From Candidatus Moduliflexus flocculans (GTDB taxonomy: Bacteria > Moduliflexota > Moduliflexia > Moduliflexales > Moduliflexaceae), in NCBI GenBank assembly GCA_000739515.1, contig DF820457.1:785275-834035 (forward strand): a stretch of DNA of 48,761 nucleotides, read 5' to 3'. Both the position numbers and the translations under genes were made by a program. This document shows, piece after piece, positions 42,619-48,761 of the stretch; the stretch's first letter is position 1, and every line of letters begins with the position of its first letter. A model generated the notes under the pieces. It did no database searches. It was given only the letters and a program-made list of their open reading frames with translations, and was not told the origin of the DNA.

Positions 42619-44463
42619 TTATCCAACCTTTAGCCACGAAAACCACTCGCCCATTAACGTCAGCAGCGCCGCCATCACCAACCACATCCAGAGCGGCTGC
42701 TGCGTCGGCGCAGTTTCGACGGAGGCCGCCGCGCGTGGCTGATTCGAAAAATCATACGGCGGCGGAATGATGTTCGATTCGTCTTCATTCACTAAATTGA
42801 CCGTGAAATAGCGGGTTTTGCCGCCTTCGATAATGTCGTAAATCCCGACCTGATTGGTATCCGTGAACAGGAACGGGCTTGCTGTCACCGCATGTTTGAC
42901 CGATTTTCCGCCGGGAATGCGGGTCGCAAATTCGGTTGTGTCGGGGCTGAGATAAATCGGAAACGGCGTGCCAGCGGTCGCGTAGAGCGTGGAAGCGGTG
43001 AGCTTCTGCGGATTCAGCCAGTTCAGCAGATTGCTCATGATGACCGGAAACGCAACTTTGATCGGCAAGTCCGAACGCTCGATATCGAAGCCGAGAAAGA
43101 CCGCTCGCAGGCCGTTTCCGTCATAGCTCATCATCAACGGCGTTTCCGGCGATTCGATGACGGCCTGCGCGGAAGGATCGCTTTCAACAACAGATGCCTG
43201 TTCGATGCGCGTGTTGCGGGGATCGGCGTTTGCCAGCAACGGGCTGTGGCGATCCCAGTTTGTCACTATCGGAAACTCGACCTCGCCGGTTTTGCGAATC
43301 GGAATGGAGGGTGAATAAGCTTCAATCAGGAGCAAATTGCCGCTCGTTGTCTCGGGAATATTCATGCGATCAACAATCGCGATGTCATGGCGGCGCACCT
43401 GTTCCTGCCATGTCGCAGGCTCAATCGCCTCAAGCCGCGTCACTAAAATATTCGGATACGCTTCTAACAGTCGCTCGATGAAAAAATTTCCTTTCGACGC
43501 CAACAGCACCCAGAGGTCTTTGGTGGCGTTCAGCGCGAGATACGCGCGATTGTCGGCGTCGAAATCATCGTCAACGTCAAGCTCGATTTTCGCGATGCCG
43601 CTCATCACGCCGGAATAGGGCGCAATCACCACGTCTTCTTCCCCCGCTTCAAGCGCAACGCTCGTTTCAAAAACCTGTTTCCGATCAATAAACAGGCGAA
43701 GCGGCGCTGACAGCGGCGCTGCTGAAAAATTTTTGACAGCCGCCATGATTTCATATTGATTGGCGGCCGCAAACGATTGGCGGAATTCGAATTTCGTAAT
43801 GCCAAGATTCTTCTCGCCGCCGGAAATCAGCGCTAATGTCAACTGTGGATAGGCCGAAACCAACTCGCGCAACTTCCGGTCTGCACCGTCGGTGAACAAA
43901 TGCATCGTGTCATCCTGATTCGGATGCAGAAACGAGGCCGCTAAAAACAGGCTTTGCTCAAGACGCGCCGGCGCGTCGGTCGCTTTTAAATCGCGGATCG
44001 CCTGCTTCGCCGCCGCATGGTCGTCTGTCCAGGCTGACGCGACCGCCGCATCGTAGCCCGCCGCGATCACCATGACATTTTGGCGCGAATCAAGCCGGTC
44101 AATCAGGTCTGCCGCCTGCTGCTGCGCCAATTCGAAACGCGTGCCAGTCTGCGTCTTCACGTTCATGCTGGCGCTGATGTCCATGATGACAATCACATCG
44201 CCGCGCTGCTGCGCGAGGCGCGTCCAGACCGGCTGCGTCAGCGCGAGCGACAGCAGCAAAATGATCAATATTTGCAGCCAGAGCGGCAGATTGTTCGTCA
44301 GGCGCTTGAACGTGATATTTCCGCCACGTTCCTTCAGAAGTTCCTGCCACAGAAACAGATTTGCCACCTCCATCTGTTTCGGCTTCGGCTTGAGCAGATG
44401 GAGCAGCAGCAGCGCCGGAATCAGCGCCAAAAACCAGAGCATGACGGGGGATAAGATGCTCAT
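42619..44463 (-). CDS. BatA-like membrane protein with VWA domain
   Basis: A 614-residue membrane protein. N-terminal BatA-type double transmembrane region (TM1 about 7-24, TM2 about 61-78) with LLHLLKPKPK between. The von Willebrand A domain starts at about 90; its MIDAS motif is D95-x-S97-x-S99 (DISAS). A long extracytoplasmic part with beta-rich segments follows, and a final membrane helix (about 592-612). ATG 44463 has GAGGAGA nearby. Relatives sit in aerotolerance operons with MoxR ATPase, DUF58 and BatB genes; none is present here, so it is an orphan. A role in metal-dependent binding of envelope proteins is inference. Confidence 0.88.
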   Translation of the reverse strand: MSILSPVMLWFLALIPALLLLHLLKPKPKQMEVANLFLWQELLKERGGNITFKRLTNNLPLWLQILIILLLSLALTQPVWTRLAQQRGDVIVIMDISASMNVKTQTGTRFELAQQQAADLIDRLDSRQNVMVIAAGYDAAVASAWTDDHAAAKQAIRDLKATDAPARLEQSLFLAASFLHPNQDDTMHLFTDGADRKLRELVSAYPQLTLALISGGEKNLGITKFEFRQSFAAANQYEIMAAVKNFSAAPLSAPLRLFIDRKQVFETSVALEAGEEDVVIAPYSGVMSGIAKIELDVDDDFDADNRAYLALNATKDLWVLLASKGNFFIERLLEAYPNILVTRLEAIEPATWQEQVRRHDIAIVDRMNIPETTSGNLLLIEAYSPSIPIRKTGEVEFPIVTNWDRHSPLLANADPRNTRIEQASVVESDPSAQAVIESPETPLMMSYDGNGLRAVFLGFDIERSDLPIKVAFPVIMSNLLNWLNPQKLTASTLYATAGTPFPIYLSPDTTEFATRIPGGKSVKHAVTASPFLFTDTNQVGIYDIIEGGKTRYFTVNLVNEDESNIIPPPYDFSNQPRAAASVETAPTQQPLWMWLVMAALLTLMGEWFSWLKVG

Positions 44464-44605
44464 ACATATCTCCTCTCCCGCCCATAAACGGGCGGGTTAT
44501 TGTCAAACGTTTCTGACGGAACGAATCCAGCCATCCAAAACCTCATGCGTTCAACCGTTCCGCATCTCATACAGCACGTCTTCGCTGTTACGTGCTGGTC
44601 GAAAC

Positions 44606-44630
44606 GTTCCCTTCGGCACGCTCAGGGAAC
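44606..44630. repeat. Palindromic repeat, family D, half-size
   Basis: GTTCCCTTCGGCACGCTC followed by AGGGAAC is one half of the family D unit, which otherwise has two facing copies. Confidence 0.6.
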
Positions 44631-44773
44631 GCGCCACTGTTCGTTCAAAAACAATCGGTTGCGCCCATTCAGTTTATTGATTTACGGCATTTTTACGCTA
44701 GTCAATTTACTGAAACGTTTATCAAATGTGTAGAACGTCATATCCCTTGCCCGACTTTCAATGAGAATCACTG

Positions 44774-44921
44774 ATGTTACGCAGCGCCGCCGACAATTCC
44801 CCTCCTGGGAGGGGCTAGGGGTGGGGTCGTCCGTGAGTGATTGCTCGTGTCAAGAACCCCCCCCCAACCCCTCCCCGGAGGGGAGTGTGTGGTCATTCGT
44901 CTCGAATCGGCTGCGTAACAT
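44774..44921. repeat. MITE-like repeat, family A, full copy
   Basis: A 148-bp element bounded by ATGTTACGCAGC (44774-44785) and GCTGCGTAACAT (44910-44921). The left half is nearly identical, in inverse orientation, to 1-88 (about two mismatches). Inside are CCCCTCCTGGGAGGGG and a C-rich segment facing it. It ends 20 bases before the TerB-like gene. Confidence 0.85.
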
Positions 44922-44941
44922 GAGTTACAAAGGAGCATCTG

Positions 44942-45379
44942 ATGAATCTGTTCGAAGTGCTAAAAAATATTCTGACGAAAGAACCGATGCGGCATGATGA
45001 TTGGACGCAAGAACAGCGCGAAGCCTTCTTCGATTTGCTGTTATTAGGCATGTATGTGGATGGAAAATTATCTGTTCAAGAAATGGACGCGTTAGATCAG
45101 AACGTGCAAACGCTGATGGTTGAAACAGGCGTGTCCTGGGAGGCTTACATCTCCAGCGCCCTGCATAAAATTCGCAATGTTGAGGGTGATGAAAAACAAC
45201 GCTATGAATTGCTTCAGAATATTCGCGGACGGTTGGGTGATGCAACCAAACGTGGCATTGCGGTGCAGGAACTGAAAGAACTGCTTGCTGTTGATGGAAA
45301 AGAGGAACAGGAGCAATCTTTTTTGGACGATGTCAAGGCGTTATTCAAAATCCGCCCATTCGCAGGTGAGGAGGAATAA
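44942..45379 (+). CDS. TerB-like domain protein
   Basis: A 145-residue helical protein with the TerB/DjlA-N pattern: FFDLLLLGMYVDGKLSVQEMD, with an Asp-Gly-x-Leu-Ser-x-x-Glu signature in the first helical hairpin, and a later acidic pair. The core covers about 20-115, followed by an acidic tail (FAGEEE). TerB-like domains are thought to be metal-binding or membrane-stress modules, and the tellurite link is family history only. AAAGGAG supports ATG 44942. A family A repeat ends directly upstream, so its promoter must lie in or before the repeat. A family C hairpin follows after the stop. Confidence 0.8.
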   Translation: MNLFEVLKNILTKEPMRHDDWTQEQREAFFDLLLLGMYVDGKLSVQEMDALDQNVQTLMVETGVSWEAYISSALHKIRNVEGDEKQRYELLQNIRGRLGDATKRGIAVQELKELLAVDGKEEQEQSFLDDVKALFKIRPFAGEEE

Positions 45380-45386
45380 ACAGGGA

Positions 45387-45419
45387 AAACCTCACAGGTC
45401 TCTAAGACCTGTGAGGTTT
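45387..45419. terminator. Family C palindrome after TerB-like gene
   Basis: AAACCTCACAGGTCT (45387-45401) pairs perfectly with AGACCTGTGAGGTTT (45405-45419) around a 3-nt loop. It starts 8 bases after the stop codon and 17 bases before the next start. TTT ends the stem. Confidence 0.7.
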
Positions 45420-45435
45420 AACTGAAGAAACACCC

Positions 45436-46485
45436 ATGCCAACCTGTAAAATCACCGTCATTAAACGCACGGCTTACCATGATTTAGCCGAGGAATACAT
45501 GCGTGACGCAAGCAAATTCGGCGTCTGCAACCTGTTTCGCGAAGGGCAGGAATTTATCGTGCGCGATCCGTTCCGCCTGCCGGAAGGTTTCTGCGAATGG
45601 GCGTGGGGCGACATTCGTCATCATATTTTGATGGTGTCCGGCGGCGCGGATATGGCCTGGATGAAACAACGCAACACGCTGATTGCAGGCTGCACGGACT
45701 GGTTTCGCCCGGTATTATTCAAAATTGAGCGGATTGACGACGATACCGCCAAAACGCCCCGCAAACAGGCCAAATCCAATAAACAGCCGACATCTGAAAC
45801 AGCGCAATCTGTTTCGCCATCAAATTTCGCGCTTCCGACGTCGTGGCAAACGCACCTGCGCGGCGAAATGGCGCAGCCCTATTTTCAGGAATTGATGGCG
45901 TTCGTTCAGCAGGAATACGCAACCCGCGCCGTCTATCCGCCCGCTGATCTGCTTTTTTCAGCATTTCAGGCCGTGCCGTTCGAGCAGGTCAAAGTCGTGA
46001 TTTTAGGGCAAGACCCGTATCATGGCAAAGGGCAGGCGAACGGCCTCGCGTTTTCCGTCAGCGACGGCGTCAGCGTCCCGCCGTCGCTCAAAAACATCTT
46101 TCAGGAAATCGCGCAAGACCTCGGCCAGCCGATTCCGACATCCGGCAATCTGATGCGCTGGGCGGAACAGGGCGTCTTGCTGCTGAATGCGATTTTGACG
46201 GTCGTGGAAAAAACGCCGCGCTCGCATCAGAATAAAGGCTGGGAACGCTTTACCGACGCCGTGATTCGGATATTGTCGGAACAGCGTGAACACCTCGTGT
46301 TTTTGCTCTGGGGCGCGTATGCGCAGAAGAAAGGCGATCTGATTGACCGCCAGCGCGGGCATTTGATTCTTGAAGCCGCGCACCCGTCGCCCTATTCAGC
46401 CGCCAACGGCTTTTTCGGCTGCCGCCATTTCAGCCAGACGAACGTCTTTTTGGAAACGCATGGTTTAACGCCGATTCGTTGGTAA
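45436..46485 (+). CDS. TIGR04076-uracil-DNA glycosylase fusion
   Basis: A 349-residue two-part protein. Residues 1-100 match the TIGR04076 family (MPTCKITVIKRT; REGQEFIV; GFCEWAWGDIRHHILMVSGG; CTDWFRPVLFKIERI). A Lys/Thr/Ser/Gln-rich linker (about 101-132) leads to a family 1 uracil-DNA glycosylase (133-349), with catalytic GQDPYH (191-196; D193), the FSVSDGVSVPPSL stretch and HPSPYSA (316-322). The glycosylase removes uracil from DNA in base excision repair. The function of the TIGR04076 half, which is usually a stand-alone protein, is unknown. Both halves are complete. ATG 45436 is the clear start; no strong ribosome-binding site is seen. Confidence 0.92.
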   Translation: MPTCKITVIKRTAYHDLAEEYMRDASKFGVCNLFREGQEFIVRDPFRLPEGFCEWAWGDIRHHILMVSGGADMAWMKQRNTLIAGCTDWFRPVLFKIERIDDDTAKTPRKQAKSNKQPTSETAQSVSPSNFALPTSWQTHLRGEMAQPYFQELMAFVQQEYATRAVYPPADLLFSAFQAVPFEQVKVVILGQDPYHGKGQANGLAFSVSDGVSVPPSLKNIFQEIAQDLGQPIPTSGNLMRWAEQGVLLLNAILTVVEKTPRSHQNKGWERFTDAVIRILSEQREHLVFLLWGAYAQKKGDLIDRQRGHLILEAAHPSPYSAANGFFGCRHFSQTNVFLETHGLTPIRW

Positions 46486-46496
46486 AGTCGAAATGA

Positions 46497-46570
46497 TAAC
46501 CACGAAACACACAACATACACGAAAAATCAAGGCGTATTTCTTTGGGTGTGTTCGCGTGTTCCATGGTTA
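46497..46570. repeat. Palindromic repeat, family E (TAACCACGAA type)
   Basis: TAACCACGAAACACAC (46497-46512) faces an imperfect inverse copy, GTGTGTTCGCGTGTTCCATG plus GTTA (46547-46570). Similar repeats are widespread in environmental genomes. It lies 11 bases after the glycosylase stop. Confidence 0.7.
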
Positions 46571-46684
46571 ATAATTACACTGATTAAAGATTGACAAAAG
46601 ACCTGCTAACGCTATGGATTGACAACAGACGAAATTCGCCTCATAGAAGGCACATAGACACATATTACACGAAAGGAAAAATTC

Positions 46685-47269
46685 ATGTCAACGTATGTTC
46701 CCTGGGTGATTGAGCAAACCGGGCGCGGCGAGCGGGAATACGACCTGTTTTCGCGCCTGTTGAAAGACCGTATTATTTTTCTCGGCACGCCGATTGATGA
46801 CGTAGTCGCCAACCTGATTATTTCGCAACTCCTCTTTTTAGAGGCCGAAGACCCGGAAAAAGATATTTGTCTTTACATCAACTCGCCGGGCGGGATTATT
46901 ACCTCCGGGTTAGCGATTTACGATGCGATGCAGTTCATCAAAGCCGACGTGGCGACGATCTGCTTCGGACAGGCCGCCAGCATGGGCGCGGTCTTATTGG
47001 CCTGCGGCGCGAAAGGCAAACGCTCGGCGCTGCCGCATTCCCGCATCATGCTGCACCAGCCCTGGGGCGGCGTGGAAGGTCAGGCGTCGGACATTCAGAT
47101 TCACGCCGAAGAAATCCTGCGGATGCGGGACAAATTAAACGAAATTTTGCAGCGTCATACCGGCCAGACCTTCGATAAAATCCGGCAGGACACGGAACGC
47201 GATTTTTACATGTCGCCGGAAGAAGCGATTCGGTACGGAATTATTGACGAAGTGATTTCGAAACGATAG
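46685..47269 (+). CDS. clpP: ATP-dependent Clp protease proteolytic subunit
   Basis: A 194-residue serine protease. The catalytic triad is intact: Ser 99 ([11 protein letters not shown]), His 124 ([10 protein letters not shown]) and Asp 173 ([11 protein letters not shown]). It starts with [20 protein letters not shown], a typical mature-like N-terminus with a short propeptide or none. It forms a tetradecameric chamber fed by ClpX or ClpA to degrade ssrA-tagged and regulatory proteins. GAAAGGA eight bases upstream supports ATG 46685. No clpX or tig gene is adjacent, unlike the usual tig-clpP-clpX order. The following gene, 73 bp away across a hairpin, encodes an oxygen-binding di-iron protein. 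Confidence 0.96.
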   Translation: MSTYVPWVIEQTGRGEREYDLFSRLLKDRIIFLGTPIDDVVANLIISQLLFLEAEDPEKDICLYINSPGGIITSGLAIYDAMQFIKADVATICFGQAASMGAVLLACGAKGKRSALPHSRIMLHQPWGGVEGQASDIQIHAEEILRMRDKLNEILQRHTGQTFDKIRQDTERDFYMSPEEAIRYGIIDEVISKR

Positions 47270-47279
47270 AAATAAAGAG

Positions 47280-47304
47280 CTCACAGGTCTCTCAGACCTG
47301 TGAG
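47280..47304 (+). terminator. Family C palindrome after clpP
   Basis: CTCACAGGTCT (47280-47290) and AGACCTGTGAG (47294-47304) form an 11-bp perfect stem with a 3-nt loop, 10 bases after the clpP stop. A downstream T-tract (TTATTTTTT) lies a few bases further. Confidence 0.6.
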
Positions 47305-47342
47305 GTCGTGGAGTTATTTTTTACGTTATCAAAGGGAGGAAT

Positions 47343-48446
47343 ATGGAAAATTTTCAGAAGCCCGTCGAATTATCTGACGGCGTTTATTGGCTTGGAATGC
47401 GCAGCGACAGCCGTCTGGAAGTGAACGTGTATCTGCGAACCTTTAAGGGAAGCGGGAAGCAAACGAACATGATTATCGATCCAGGGCCGCCGACCTTTTT
47501 CGATGAAATTGACGCCCGCGTCAAATCGGTCATCGGCGATCCGCGCCGCGTCAATATCGCGTACATCAACCATCAAGACCCGGATGTCGGCACGAATTCG
47601 ATCTATTTTCAAAAACGGAATCCGAAAATGACGGTCATCTGCACCGAAGACACCTGGCGGTTGACACACTTTTTCGGGCTGAAACTCTCGAATTTTCAAG
47701 CGGTGGACAAATTCAAAAAATCCCGCGCCAAGCTTTCTACCGGTCATGTCATCCGGTTTGTGCCGACGCCGTTCTGCCATTTTCGCGGCGCGTGCATGCT
47801 CTACGACGAAACCAGCCGGATTTTGTTTTCCGGCGACTTGTTCGGCGGGCTGTCGTTCGAGCCGCGCCTGTTTGCCACCGAAAACGACTGGGATGGGATG
47901 CGGATTTTTCACCAGATTTACATGCCGTCGCAGGGCGTGATTCGCATGGCGATTGACAGAATCCGCCGCCTGCATCCGTCGCCGCTGATGATTGCGCCGC
48001 AGCATGGCTCGATTATTCAGGGGGACATGATCAAATTTTTCCTCGATAAGATGTACGATCTGCCAGTCGGCTTAGACCTGTTGCAGCCGACAATTATTGA
48101 TAAGGAAATCTACCTGCAAGCGATCAATGAGATTTTGAACGGGATTTCCGAACGAGTCGGGCCGGAGATTGTGCATAATACGCTGAAAAAGTTCGATAAT
48201 CTCGATGGCTCGTTCCCCACGTTATTTAAAGTAAAAAACGACAAAATTACGGATATTAAAGAGGATAATATTCTCGCATCGTTCAAAACGCTGATCGAGC
48301 AGATTATGAAAGACCAGCCAATCCCGATTCGCGATCTGATTAAAGATGTCGTTATTCGTTCGAATTGGAACCTGCCGATTTTCGAGGACAAGGAAGATGA
48401 AGAAAGCGCTGCGGCGGAATTCCTCTTTGAAGATGAGGAACAATAA
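47343..48446 (+). CDS. MBL-fold oxygen-binding di-iron protein (ODP-like)
   Basis: A 367-residue metallo-beta-lactamase-fold protein. Likely iron ligands: H77, D79 and D81 in NHQDPD, H146 in FCHFRG, D165 in FSGDLFG and H221 in PQHGS, matching the flavodiiron layout except that the second ligand is Asp instead of Glu. There is no flavodoxin domain; instead a 130-residue helical C-terminal part with an acidic tail. This matches the oxygen-binding di-iron protein (ODP) family, described as an oxygen sensor in Treponema chemotaxis. GGGAGGA supports ATG 47343. No chemotaxis gene is adjacent, so its partner is unknown. A family C hairpin separates it from clpP. Confidence 0.87.
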   Translation: MENFQKPVELSDGVYWLGMRSDSRLEVNVYLRTFKGSGKQTNMIIDPGPPTFFDEIDARVKSVIGDPRRVNIAYINHQDPDVGTNSIYFQKRNPKMTVICTEDTWRLTHFFGLKLSNFQAVDKFKKSRAKLSTGHVIRFVPTPFCHFRGACMLYDETSRILFSGDLFGGLSFEPRLFATENDWDGMRIFHQIYMPSQGVIRMAIDRIRRLHPSPLMIAPQHGSIIQGDMIKFFLDKMYDLPVGLDLLQPTIIDKEIYLQAINEILNGISERVGPEIVHNTLKKFDNLDGSFPTLFKVKNDKITDIKEDNILASFKTLIEQIMKDQPIPIRDLIKDVVIRSNWNLPIFEDKEDEESAAAEFLFEDEEQ

Positions 48447-48457
48447 TTTCCTGAAAA

Positions 48458-48490
48458 AGCTGTCAGGCACATTGAAAACGTCTGACAGCT
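48458..48490 (+). terminator. Family B palindrome after ODP-like gene
   Basis: AGCTGTCAG (48458-48466) and CTGACAGCT (48482-48490) pair over a diverged centre. It starts 11 bases after the stop codon and 17 bases before the next start, with no T-run. Confidence 0.6.
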
Positions 48491-48506
48491 AAGAGTATTT
48501 TCTGAT

Positions 48507-48761
48507 ATGCAGCAACAATTAATGAGAGCGAGGGCTGCTTGTAGATATCGCCAATGTTTTCTACTTGGAGTAATGTTGCTTTTTGTCTCATCTCCTGGTT
48601 GGGCGAACAAGTATCCATCTCATCAGGATCGTTATCTAAACGATTACGCTGCATTGCTCGCGCCAGAGGATGCTGTCGGCATTCGCAATATGCTGCTGCA
48701 TCTCAGCCAGAACGATGGAATTGAAGCGACTCTCCTGACAATTCATTCGATTCACGATTAT
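48507..48761 (+). CDS. TPM-domain protein, N-terminal part (cut by window end)
   Basis: An open frame of 85 codons with no stop, running off the window end. The N-terminus is a signal peptide (CFLLGVMLLFVSSPGWA). The mature start is similar to TPM-domain proteins: YLNDYAALLAPEDAVGIRNM, then NDGIEATLLTIHSIHDY. In that family the domain lies in the periplasm or outside a membrane anchor and has been linked to phosphatase activity in plants and to unknown roles in bacteria. ATG 48507 has only a weak ribosome-binding site, and ATG 48522 is an alternative. Family B hairpin precedes it. Confidence 0.75.
   Translation, partial: MQQQLMRARAACRYRQCFLLGVMLLFVSSPGWANKYPSHQDRYLNDYAALLAPEDAVGIRNMLLHLSQNDGIEATLLTIHSIHDY

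Larger units (their letters stand above)
44464..44941. other. Intergenic region with family D and family A repeats
   Basis: The region carries a half-size family D palindrome (44606-44630) and a full family A element (44774-44921). The downstream TerB-like gene's ribosome-binding site AAAGGAG starts just after the element. Between 44640 and 44770 is AT-rich sequence without a clear gene. Confidence 0.65.

Noticed and set aside
1..48761. CRISPR array, prophage or integrated plasmid
   Set aside because: Repeats are palindromic, dispersed and irregularly spaced, with no spacer pattern. No integrase, relaxase, capsid or cas gene was found. The FtsK-like/HTH gene alone does not establish a mobile element.

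Overview
The window is about 48.8 kb of chromosomal DNA from a Gram-negative (two-membrane) bacterium. The evidence is several lipoproteins with lipobox signals, a LolB-like outer-membrane lipoprotein (DUF4292 type) beside FtsK, a HlyD/ABC export operon and CHASE4/PAS/GGDEF signalling proteins. I see no rRNA, tRNA, CRISPR array, transposase or phage structural gene. The mix of genes, plus intergenic regions full of short palindromes, fits a poorly sampled environmental phylum; a Modulibacterota (KSB3)-like lineage is a guess from gene style only. 36 genes are called, one broken by a frameshift and one cut by the window end.

Layout. 0.2-4.4 kb (+): a phosphodiesterase-TPR-sulfotransferase fusion, an exported beta-rich protein and a lipoprotein. 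4.4-11.1 kb (-): a four-gene sensory operon with three histidine kinases and a GGEEF diguanylate cyclase. 11.3-15.5 kb (-): a GT39 glycosyltransferase, a PAP2 phosphatase, a small exported protein and an AEC transporter. 15.9-17.6 kb (+): an orphan membrane FtsK-like ATPase with a C-terminal HTH, behind a good sigma70 promoter. 17.9-24.7 kb (+): TPR lipoprotein, LolB-like lipoprotein, FtsK and an orphan peptide-type binding protein. 25.0-26.7 kb (+): pssA overlapping an AmrS-type radical SAM gene. 26.8-33.5 kb (-): a complete NHLP-type export operon (HlyD, C39-peptidase ABC, second ABC) with no visible precursor peptide. 33.9-41.3 kb: a creatininase-fold enzyme, a small protein, a ferredoxin-nitroreductase, pyrB, an RpiR regulator, a small coiled-coil protein, uvrC and a STAS-like protein. 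41.7-48.8 kb: a frameshifted dapA-like gene, an orphan BatA-like VWA protein, a TerB-like protein, a TIGR04076-uracil-DNA glycosylase fusion, clpP, an oxygen-binding di-iron protein and the start of a TPM-domain protein.

The genes suggest a sensory, envelope-focused lifestyle: c-di-GMP signalling, an oxygen sensor-like protein, lipid synthesis and recycling (PssA, PAP2), surface or lipid glycan transfer, and export of a modified or leader-bearing peptide. The intergenic DNA is dominated by at least five families of palindromic repeats. Several lie directly behind stop codons and probably act as terminators. Two families form larger mobile-looking units: an approximately 148-bp element with 12-bp terminal inverted repeats, and an approximately 92-100-bp composite in which one palindrome is nested inside another.
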